From the NCBI GenBank assembly GCA_035526435.1, contig DATLCI010000014.1, positions 1-27,825 on the forward strand: a stretch of DNA of 27,825 nt, written 5' to 3'. The stretch's first letter is position 1. Each line of letters starts with the position of its first letter. The position numbers and the translations under genes were made by a program. The DNA is from DATLCI01 sp035526435. GTDB lineage: Bacteria; Acidobacteriota; Terriglobia; Terriglobales; Acidobacteriaceae. Of this stretch, positions 6,620-13,335 are shown in pieces. Below the pieces are notes generated by a model. The model was not told the origin of the DNA. It saw only the letters and a list, made by a program, of their open reading frames with translations, and did not search any database.

Positions 6620-8494
6620 GTGCAGCGCCTCCGACTCAAACTCATCCTGTTGATCACGCTCTTTAACCCGGGCTTAGCCTGTGCCGAGGAACAGTGGAAG
6701 GAGATCCGTTCGCCGAATTTCGTGGTGTACACCAACGGGGGCGATAAGCGCGGACGGGAGGTCGCGCTCCGCTTCGAACAGATGCGTAAGCTTTTCGGCA
6801 CCCTGCTGGTTCGCGACAAGTTGAACCTCAACATCCCGTTGGTGATCGTGGCGTTCAAGGACAATCGCGGACTCAAGTCCGTCGCGCCGCTGTGGAAGGG
6901 CAAACCTATCGACCTGGCGGGGCTTTATCTGCGCGGGGAAGATCGCAGCTTTATCGCACTCGATCTCTCTTCCGAAGCGGGATATCCGGTGGTCTTTCAT
7001 GAATATGCTCACCTGATGCTCAATTCGAACTTTCCGAAGACGCAACTGTGGTTCGACGAGGGCTTCGCCGAGTACTACTCCACGATTGAGATCACCGAAA
7101 AAGAAGTGAAGCTAGGCATGCCGCCGAAATACGCAGGGCAGATACTTTCCGAAGGGCTGATGCCCGTCGAGAAACTTTTCTCTATCTCCCACGATTCCAG
7201 CGAGTACAACGAGAACGGTGCCAAGCGCCATATGCTGTACGCCCAATCGTGGTTGGCGGTCCACTACATCTATGACACGAAAAAACTCAAGGAAGTAGGC
7301 GAGTACTTCGACTTGGTCATTAACCAGCGCGTTCCGTTCGTAGAGGCACTGAAAAGGGCATTCAACATGACGGCCAAGGAGTTCGATAAGGCGCTCAGTA
7401 ACTATTATCGAGGCAACAACGTCCAGTATTTCGTCTGGCGCGCGCCAGAGATCGAGCCGAGCCTCTACGTGGCCAGAAAGATCAAGGAGCACGAAGCGCT
7501 GGCGCAGATCGCGGACTTCCACTTGCATAGCCGTGATCATCAGGAGCAGGCAGCCCAAGAGTTTGAACAGGTGCTGGCGGCCGATCCGAATTCTTCTGAC
7601 GCTCATCGCGGCTTGGGCTATTACCACCTCCGCAAAGGCGACTTCGATAACGCGGGAGAGAATTTCCGCCGCGCCGCGGCCCTCGGGTCAAATGACGCCC
7701 GAGTGTACTTCTATCTGGCTCAGTTCATGTTCCAGAATGTGGCGGGCTCTACGCGGGACATGACCGACTTGCAAGAGATGTCCGCATTGCTGGACAAGGC
7801 GATCGCGCTCGATCCTGAGTATGCGGAAGGTTACAACCTTAAAGCGTTCGTGCTCTCCGCGGCGAACAACCATACGGGCGCCATTGAGCCGTTGAAAAAA
7901 GCGATCCAGTTAAGCCCGCGCGAAGACCGGTACCGCGCCAACCTCGCGACCCAACTCACATTCGCCGGCAAGTATGACGACGCCATCGCCATCTGGGAAT
8001 ACTTAAAGAGCAGTGATAACCCCCAGGTGGCGGCCGCCGCAGCCAGAAGTTTTGAGATGGCTAAAGAATATAAAGAAAAGCCTCTGCTGCGGTTGAACAG
8101 TGAGGTCCGGGAGACCACGGCGCCGCAGTGGAGATTGAAAGATGGCGAGGAAGATCCCGAGTTGAAGATACTGGAGAGCAAACAGAAGGGCTCGGGAGAT
8201 CAGGAAGAGCTCGAAGAGAAATCCGCGCCCACCGAGCAAGCGAAGGCGGATACCCGCCCTATCAAATTTCTCAAAGGGACACTGAATAGAGTTGAATGTG
8301 CGGACGATGGCTCCGCGATCCTGACCGTCACTTCCGGACCCAGGGCATTACGCCTTTACACCAAGAATGCCGAAAAGATGCTGATCATCGGCGATTACAA
8401 ATTTGCCTGTAACTGGAAGAACCAGAAGGTAGCGGTGAATTACAAAGCTCGCGACGCCAAAAGCGGGGACATCGTCTCGCTGGAAGTGCAGTAG
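6620..8494 (+). CDS. Secreted HExxH metallopeptidase-like protein with TPR repeats
   Basis: Encodes 624 residues from a GTG. The N-terminus is a Sec signal peptide ('KLILLITLFNPGLACAEE', cleavage near residue 22), so it is exported. Residues 23-270 form a gluzincin-like peptidase domain of the DUF1570/Peptidase_MA-like type: HEYAH at 127-131 and, 15 residues later, 'WFDEGFAEYY', where E147 is the expected third zinc ligand. Residues about 290-480 hold four or so TPR units ('AHRGLGYYHLRKGDFDNAGE', 'AEGYNLKAFVLSAANNHTGA', 'RANLATQLTFAGKYDDAI'). A Glu/Lys-rich linker then leads to a small beta domain at 545-624 containing two cysteines. All zinc ligands are present, so it may be active, although many relatives are untested. 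The substrate is unknown. The gene converges with proline dehydrogenase, with only two bases between the stops. Confidence 0.85.
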   Translation: MQRLRLKLILLITLFNPGLACAEEQWKEIRSPNFVVYTNGGDKRGREVALRFEQMRKLFGTLLVRDKLNLNIPLVIVAFKDNRGLKSVAPLWKGKPIDLAGLYLRGEDRSFIALDLSSEAGYPVVFHEYAHLMLNSNFPKTQLWFDEGFAEYYSTIEITEKEVKLGMPPKYAGQILSEGLMPVEKLFSISHDSSEYNENGAKRHMLYAQSWLAVHYIYDTKKLKEVGEYFDLVINQRVPFVEALKRAFNMTAKEFDKALSNYYRGNNVQYFVWRAPEIEPSLYVARKIKEHEALAQIADFHLHSRDHQEQAAQEFEQVLAADPNSSDAHRGLGYYHLRKGDFDNAGENFRRAAALGSNDARVYFYLAQFMFQNVAGSTRDMTDLQEMSALLDKAIALDPEYAEGYNLKAFVLSAANNHTGAIEPLKKAIQLSPREDRYRANLATQLTFAGKYDDAIAIWEYLKSSDNPQVAAAAARSFEMAKEYKEKPLLRLNSEVRETTAPQWRLKDGEEDPELKILESKQKGSGDQEELEEKSAPTEQAKADTRPIKFLKGTLNRVECADDGSAILTVTSGPRALRLYTKNAEKMLIIGDYKFACNWKNQKVAVNYKARDAKSGDIVSLEVQ

Positions 8495-8496
8495 TC

Positions 8497-9414
8497 CTAT
8501 TTGAAGAGGTTCTTCAGCACGAACATCGCATTGGCAGGGCGTTCGGCCAGGCGGCGCATGAAGTATGGATACCACTCGCTGCCGAACGGGATATACACCC
8601 GCATCCCGTAGCCTTCTTTTACTAATTGCTGTTGCAGGTCGCGCCGGATGCCGTACAGCATCTGGAATTCATACGCGCTGGGTGGGATCTTCTCCTGGCG
8701 AGCGAAGTCCTTCGTGGCGGCGATCATCTTCTCATCGTGCGTCGCGATCCCGTGATACACCCCGCTCTTCAGCAGTATCTTCATCAGCTTCACGTAATTG
8801 GCGTCGACGTCGGCCTTGTCCTGAAAGGCGATCTCAGCCGGCTCCTGGTAAGCGCCCTTGCAGAGCCTGATGCGGATCTTCTGCGCGATCAGCTTCTGCA
8901 CGTCCGCTTCGCTGCGCTTGAGGTACGACTGGATGACGGCGCCTACTCGTCCCGTATTGCCGGGCTCGCGATGCAGCTTTTCGACGAAGTCGAGCGTCTT
9001 CTGCGTGTACGGTGAGCCCTCCATGTCCACGCGCACGAAGTTGTTGATTGTTGCCGCCTTCTGCACTAGACCGGTCGTGATCTCGAACGCGAGTTCCGGA
9101 TCAACGTCCAGTCCCATGTGGGTGAGCTTCAGGCTGACGTTGGCGTTGAGCTTCTGCGCGGCGACCGCGTCCAGCATCTGGTGGTAGAGCGCTTCGCTGT
9201 GGCGGGCCTCGTCGGCATTAGTCACATTCTCGCCCAGATTATCGACGCTCACGCTCATGCCCAGCGCGTTCATCTCGCGTGTAGCCGCCAGGCAATCTTC
9301 AACCGTCATGCCGGCCACAAAGCGGCGTGACATTTTGCGTCCGGGCGCAGAATGTTCAGCAAAACGCCGCAGTTGCTGATTTTCAGAGAGGGCTATGAAT
9401 AAAGCTCGTAACAA
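8497..9414 (-). CDS. Proline dehydrogenase (monofunctional)
   Basis: FAD enzyme that oxidises proline to pyrroline-5-carboxylate and feeds electrons to the quinone pool, the first step of proline catabolism to glutamate. Encodes 305 residues from a TTG at 9414, supported by GGAG 5 bases upstream and a family-like N-terminus 'LRALFIALSEN'. The TIM-barrel motifs are present: 'VSLKLTHMGLD', 'VRVDMEGSPYT', 'IRIRLCKGAYQEP', 'YEFQMLYGIRRDLQ' and the C-terminal 'YIPFGSEWYPYFMRRLAERP', whose Arg pair binds substrate. It is the short stand-alone PRODH type common in Gram-positives, Deinococcus and Acidobacteria, not the fused PutA; no P5C dehydrogenase lies nearby. There is no terminator between it and the convergent gene. 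Confidence 0.95.
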   Translation of the reverse strand: MLRALFIALSENQQLRRFAEHSAPGRKMSRRFVAGMTVEDCLAATREMNALGMSVSVDNLGENVTNADEARHSEALYHQMLDAVAAQKLNANVSLKLTHMGLDVDPELAFEITTGLVQKAATINNFVRVDMEGSPYTQKTLDFVEKLHREPGNTGRVGAVIQSYLKRSEADVQKLIAQKIRIRLCKGAYQEPAEIAFQDKADVDANYVKLMKILLKSGVYHGIATHDEKMIAATKDFARQEKIPPSAYEFQMLYGIRRDLQQQLVKEGYGMRVYIPFGSEWYPYFMRRLAERPANAMFVLKNLFK

Positions 9415-9607
9415 CGGGACTCCAACGGAGGCGAGAGTTGAAGATCAGGGAACTAGTTTTTGTATCACACCGCAGCGGAATGGGGAAAGTAAGCGTCGAT
9501 CTAGCAATAAAAATCCCCTTCCGCCGAAGAAGGGGACGCTGCTGAAAATCTATGAAGACCGGATGGTTGGCCGGCTCACAGGTTATGGGGACGCCGCTTA
9601 ACTCGAG
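9415..9607. other. Intergenic region between cold-shock and proline dehydrogenase genes
   Basis: Contains the cold-shock gene terminator (9508-9536) and the GGAG ribosome binding site for proline dehydrogenase (at about 9420-9423 on the minus strand). I see no further gene; the plus-strand frame here is not protein-like. Confidence 0.6.
9508..9536 (-). terminator. Rho-independent terminator of the cold-shock gene
   Basis: Read on the minus strand, TCCCCTTC and GAAGGGGA (9529-9536 with 9514-9521, 7-base loop) form a stem followed by TTTTTA (9513-9508). It lies about 70 bases after the cspA-like stop and protects the proline dehydrogenase gene from read-through. Confidence 0.88.
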
Positions 9608-9814
9608 CTATACGACGCGGGCGACGTTCGAAGCCTGGTAGCCTTTCGGGCCTTTGGCCAGATCGAACTCTACAATCTCGCCTTCATTCAGCGAGCGATA
9701 CCCTTGCTCCTGGATGGCGGAGTAATGGACGAAGACATCTTCGCCGGTTGAACGTTGGATGAAGCCATAGCCTTTCGCCCCATTGAACCACTTTACGGTA
9801 CCTTTCTCTCTCAC
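9608..9814 (-). CDS. cspA: Cold-shock protein, CspA family
   Basis: Single-stranded nucleic-acid-binding protein that melts RNA structure. Encodes 68 residues from the GTG at 9814: an AAAGGAG ribosome binding site lies 8 bases upstream, and this gives the family-standard 'REKGTVKWFNGAKGYGFI' N-terminus. A GTG at 9832 would place the ribosome binding site inside the gene. Both RNA-binding motifs are intact: RNP1 'KGYGFI' and RNP2 'VFVHYSAI'. The family has several paralogues per genome, so the suffix of the symbol is uncertain. A structured leader appears upstream and an intrinsic terminator follows. Confidence 0.94.
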   Translation of the reverse strand: MREKGTVKWFNGAKGYGFIQRSTGEDVFVHYSAIQEQGYRSLNEGEIVEFDLAKGPKGYQASNVARVV

Positions 9815-9878
9815 TCTGACTGCTCCTTTCACCGCTGGTCATTTCTATTTCAGTGCCCTCTCTTTTAACTACGGGTGC

Positions 9879-9898
9879 CACGAACGCCCCAGTTCGTG
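9879..9898 (-). promoter_or_regulatory. Hairpin in the cold-shock gene 5' leader
   Basis: CACGAAC (9879-9885) pairs perfectly with GTTCGTG (9892-9898) around a 6-base loop. It sits about 65 bases upstream of the cold-shock start codon and may be part of a temperature-responsive leader or a protein-binding operator. Confidence 0.5.
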
Positions 9899-10061
9899 AG
9901 GAGAGGATGGAATGGTGTCCTTATCTTCTATGCAAAAGAAAAAGTCCCGGAGTGGCGACCTCGCAACGGCGGGTTGCCGTGAGAAGTTGCTGGTTCCGAG
10001 ACCTTTGATCCGAAGCGCGTCTTCGTTGTCTGACGGTGAAGTACAAAAACATCAATCCGAT

Positions 10062-10098
10062 CCCACGTTCCTGACCATTGTCATGTGTCAGGCGTGGG
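10062..10098. repeat. Long perfect-arm inverted repeat (hairpin or operator)
   Basis: CCCACG-TT-CCTGAC (10062-10075) pairs with GTCAGG-CGTGGG (10087-10098), giving 12 base pairs with a 2-base bulge and an 11-base loop. The TTGTCA in the loop is a possible -35 element, so it could be an operator as well as an RNA hairpin. No U-tract follows on either strand. Confidence 0.65.
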
Positions 10099-10187
10099 CA
10101 TAATAAGGAGTCGGGCGGCATAAAAGCAATAGTTATCTGAGAAGCAATGGCGGCAAACGCTGGTAGGATAAGACCTCGCGTACTCAC

Positions 10188-11084
10188 ATGGCCCCCTCTC
10201 CTAATCCCGCAGTGGCTGCCGCCGAGCGCATCGTAGCGCCGGTGGCCGAAGCGTTGAACACGGCGCAAAAGGCGACGTTGCGGCTGCGCGGAGTGGCGAC
10301 CCTGCATTACCTGATGCGCACGGAGGTCCACACCTACGCTTTCAGTGTGGCGGCCAATGCCATCCTGGCATTTTTCCCGTTCATCGTGCTGCTGATGACG
10401 CTCACGCGCAAAGTTTTTCGCTCGGAGACGATGTATGACGTCGTGGTGCAACTGCTGCGCGATTTCCTGCCCACGGGGCAGGATTTCATCGTTCGCAATC
10501 TCAGCATCCTGGTGAATGCGCGCAAAGGCGTGCAGGTGGCGTCATTGATCATTCTGCTGTTCACTTCGAGTGGGGTTTTCCTGCCTTTGGAAGTGGCGCT
10601 GAACCGGGTCTGGGGAGTGCAGAAAAACCGATCCTATCTCGGCAATCAGATCATCTCGCTAGTATTAGCATTCGCCGTAGGCTTGCTCACGATGGTCTCC
10701 ATTGCGCTGACCGCCGGGAATCTTCTTTTGATCGACGCCGCCTTCGCGGATAACAGCGTGCTGGCCCGCAGCCTCACCAGCGTACTCACCAAGACGTTTG
10801 GCATGACCGCCAGCATCGCCATCTTCTTCCTCATTTATTGGCTGCTTCCCAATGCCAAGATCCCCGCACGCAAGGTGCTGCCCGCGGCCATCGCCACCGG
10901 GGTGCTGTGGGAGTGCGCGAAATACGTTTACATATTTGCCCTCCCTTGGCTCGACTTTAAAGAGGTTTATGGGCCGTTCGCTCTGTCGGTTACGCTGATG
11001 TTCTGGGCCTTCATCTCCGGCCTACTGCTGTTGGGCGGGGCCCACCTCTCGGCAGACGCCGTGGACAGGGAGCAGCACGGCTAG
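10188..11084 (+). CDS. YihY/BrkB family inner-membrane protein
   Basis: Encodes 298 residues. After a roughly 45-residue cytoplasmic N-terminus it has about six membrane helices, beginning 'AFSVAANAILAFFPFIVLLMTL' and including 'VASLIILLFTSSGVFLPLEVAL', 'IISLVLAFAVGLLTMVSIAL', 'IAIFFLIYWLLPNAKI', 'VLPAAIATGVLWECAKYVYI' and the last 'SVTLMFWAFISGLLLLGGAH'. The 'FTSSGVF..LE.ALNRVWGV' and 'YGPFALSVTLMFW' patterns are hallmarks of the YihY/BrkB family (long misnamed ribonuclease BN). The biochemical role is unsettled; transport or lipid-related functions have been suggested. No good Shine-Dalgarno is visible before the ATG. It is 90 bases upstream of the phosphatase gene on the same strand. Confidence 0.88.
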   Translation: MAPSPNPAVAAAERIVAPVAEALNTAQKATLRLRGVATLHYLMRTEVHTYAFSVAANAILAFFPFIVLLMTLTRKVFRSETMYDVVVQLLRDFLPTGQDFIVRNLSILVNARKGVQVASLIILLFTSSGVFLPLEVALNRVWGVQKNRSYLGNQIISLVLAFAVGLLTMVSIALTAGNLLLIDAAFADNSVLARSLTSVLTKTFGMTASIAIFFLIYWLLPNAKIPARKVLPAAIATGVLWECAKYVYIFALPWLDFKEVYGPFALSVTLMFWAFISGLLLLGGAHLSADAVDREQHG

Positions 11085-11174
11085 CGGATTGGAACTCTGC
11101 GCGCTTCCGGTTCGTATCCTCTGATACCGACGACGGCTATAATCTTCACCAACGAGCGTCATCCCGCACTCACC
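11085..11174 (+). promoter_or_regulatory. Possible promoter upstream of the HAMP-SpoIIE phosphatase
   Basis: A perfect TATAAT at 11138-11143 lies 31 bases before the ATG. No -35 close to TTGACA is present at 16-18 bases upstream, so activity is uncertain. Confidence 0.4.
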
Positions 11175-13307
11175 ATGAGCACCCCGTTTTACAGGCTATT
11201 GCGGCGTAAAGTCGCCATCTGGACCCCCAAGTCCATGCTCGCCCGGCTGTCCGTCTACATTTTTCTGCTGCGCCTGGCAGTTTACGTTTTTCAGGTGCTG
11301 CTGCGGACACTAGGCCGGACTTCCGCCGCAGATTATCTAAACGGGCTCGCGGTCATTCTCAGCTTTGTTCTGGGTTCGTTGCTCATCGTGCTGCTGCTGC
11401 GTTGGGTACGCAATGAGATGTTGTGGCGTTTGCGCAATCGCCTCATTGTCACCTATGTGTTCATCGGCGTGATCCCGGTGCTGCTCATCCTCACTATGGT
11501 GGGGATTGCCGGGTATATGTTTTCGAATCAGTACGTGACGTCAGAGGTGCGGGTTGACCTGGAGAAGGAGATCCGCAGCCTGGAGGTGGTGGCTCAGGGC
11601 ATTGCGCCAGAATTGAGCGGACCTGGGGCAAAGCGGGAAGACCTGCGTTGGAAGCTTCGGCTAAGTAACCTGGAGCGTCGGTTTCCCGGCCTGGAAGTCA
11701 CTGGCTGGCAGAAAGGCAAAACGCTTCGATTACACAATTCAACCGAGGCACATGCGAAGCCGCCCGACTGGATCAAAGAAGATTTTCAAGGGCTGATAGG
11801 CGACGCTGCGCAGCTATTTCTCTGTGCGGTAGTGAAAGGGCCTGACGGCACGCTAGTGATGTTTCGCGTTCCGCTCAATAAAGGACTGGTTGAGCGCAGT
11901 TCAGCGGGTCTGGGGCAAGTGCGCTATTTCAATCTGCTAGAAGTCGCCGGGAAAAGCCGTCGAAGCGGGCTGGTGATCAGCGAGAAGGATGACGATCCCA
12001 ACGGCAAGAATGTGAATTATGAGGTCGCTCAGGAACCATTGGTCGTCGGCGGAATTGTCCCACCGCACGGCACGTTACGCTACGACCCGGAATTAAGTTA
12101 TGTCAATCCGGTCCCGATCGTGGAATGGGACTCCGGCAAGACTAAGAACGTCGCCATCACAGTCATTACGCGTCCCTCGGCGCTGGTGAACCGGCTATTT
12201 ATCAGAACAGGTCAGCTCGGAACTGTTCTGCTGACAGTTTTGGCCGGCATCGCTGTCTTCTTTGGCCTCATCGTGATCATCGCTTTGTTCTTTGGCGTTG
12301 GCCTGACCCGTACCGTCACTCTCTCCGTCTACAACCTCTACAAGGCGACGCAAGAGATCAATCGCGGCAACCTCAAGCATCGCATTCCAGTAAAGAGCAA
12401 AGATCAACTTGCTGAACTCCAAAACTCGTTTAATTCGATGGCGGAAAATCTGGAAAAGCTCATTCAGGAGCAAAAAGAGAAGGAGCGCCTCGAGAGTGAG
12501 ATCGCCATCGCGCAGGAAGTCCAAGCCACGCTGTTTCCGCGCGAAGCAGCCAGCATTGAAGGGCTGGAAGTCCACGGCGTATGCAAGCCGGCACGCAGTG
12601 TGAGCGGCGATTATTACGACTTCCTTCCGGCCGGTAAGCGGATGCTGGGGCTGGCCGTCGGCGACATCAGCGGGAAGGGAATCTCGGCCGCCTTGCTGAT
12701 GGCGACCGTACATTCCGCGGTGCGCGCCTATGAGTTCGGCCGTATGCCGACCCGGCAGGAATTAGTTCATGCCGGAGCGGCGTCGACTTCCGGACTTGGC
12801 GACGTAACCACTGACCGCGAATGGGTGGTCTCAGGAGGCATGCAATCTCCGGCTATCGCGCTGGAGTTGCTCAATCGGCACCTGTATCACAGCACCCAGC
12901 CCGAGAAATATGCAACGCTGTTCTTGAGCGTCTACGATGCCGGCTCCCGCACGTTGACTTACTCCAACGCCGGTCATCTTCCACCGGTCATCATCGGCCA
13001 GGATGGCTCGGTGCGGCGCTTAGAGATAGGCGGCACCGTCATTGGCTTATTCGACGAAGTGACTTACGAAGAGAGTCACGTGGTGCTTCGTCCGAATGAC
13101 ATCTTTGTTGCCTTCAGTGACGGTATTACTGAACCGGAAAACGAATTCGGTGAATTTGGTGAAGACCGGCTGATCGACCTTATTCGCGCGAACCGAAGCC
13201 TGCCCCTGGCGCGTATCTCAGAGATCGTGACCACTGCGGTACAGGATTGGATCGGTGCGGAAGAACAACCTGACGACGTGACGCTGGTCCTGGCCCGCGC
13301 CTTGTAA
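11175..13307 (+). CDS. Membrane-anchored HAMP/SpoIIE (RsbU-like) serine phosphatase
   Basis: Encodes 710 residues. About three N-terminal membrane helices (28-46, 56-77, 90-113) precede an extracytoplasmic sensor region (about 115-340) and another helix (347-374). A HAMP domain (about 375-430) and a coiled-coil linker ('LIQEQKEKERLESEIAIAQE') lead into a PPM/SpoIIE phosphatase domain (about 455-710). The metal-binding residues are intact: 'SGDYYDF' (about 477-483), 'VGDISGKG' (495-502), 'FSDGITE' (647-653) and the terminal DD (700-701). Relatives dephosphorylate anti-anti-sigma or other phosphoserine proteins in partner-switching pathways. No anti-sigma or STAS partner is in the window, so the target is unknown. 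The phosphatase gene ends 28 bases before the lptCA-like gene and may be co-transcribed with it. Confidence 0.92.
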   Translation: MSTPFYRLLRRKVAIWTPKSMLARLSVYIFLLRLAVYVFQVLLRTLGRTSAADYLNGLAVILSFVLGSLLIVLLLRWVRNEMLWRLRNRLIVTYVFIGVIPVLLILTMVGIAGYMFSNQYVTSEVRVDLEKEIRSLEVVAQGIAPELSGPGAKREDLRWKLRLSNLERRFPGLEVTGWQKGKTLRLHNSTEAHAKPPDWIKEDFQGLIGDAAQLFLCAVVKGPDGTLVMFRVPLNKGLVERSSAGLGQVRYFNLLEVAGKSRRSGLVISEKDDDPNGKNVNYEVAQEPLVVGGIVPPHGTLRYDPELSYVNPVPIVEWDSGKTKNVAITVITRPSALVNRLFIRTGQLGTVLLTVLAGIAVFFGLIVIIALFFGVGLTRTVTLSVYNLYKATQEINRGNLKHRIPVKSKDQLAELQNSFNSMAENLEKLIQEQKEKERLESEIAIAQEVQATLFPREAASIEGLEVHGVCKPARSVSGDYYDFLPAGKRMLGLAVGDISGKGISAALLMATVHSAVRAYEFGRMPTRQELVHAGAASTSGLGDVTTDREWVVSGGMQSPAIALELLNRHLYHSTQPEKYATLFLSVYDAGSRTLTYSNAGHLPPVIIGQDGSVRRLEIGGTVIGLFDEVTYEESHVVLRPNDIFVAFSDGITEPENEFGEFGEDRLIDLIRANRSLPLARISEIVTTAVQDWIGAEEQPDDVTLVLARAL

Positions 13308-13335
13308 TCTCCCGCCTCGCGTAAAATCAGCCTAG

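Larger units (their letters stand above)
9833..10187. promoter_or_regulatory. Structured divergent region between cold-shock gene and yihY-like gene
   Basis: These 355 bases contain no supported protein gene. On the minus strand I see a stem-loop at 9966-9980 (ACGGC/GCCGT), a weak GGUC/GACU stem followed by TTTTTCTTTT (9960-9934) that resembles an attenuator or small-RNA end, and the hairpin at 9879-9898. A long hairpin lies at 10062-10098. On the plus strand TTGTCA (10078-10083) and CATAAT (10099-10104), spaced 15 bases, could be the promoter of the yihY-like gene. Confidence 0.5.

Noticed and set aside
9395..9601. Plus-strand frame of 68 codons between cspA and proline dehydrogenase
   Set aside because: It runs across the cspA terminator and has low-complexity, charged sequence without a ribosome binding site.
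9921..10451. Minus-strand frame of 176 codons
   Set aside because: It spans the structured non-coding region and the yihY-like gene in antisense, His/Arg-rich with no family features.
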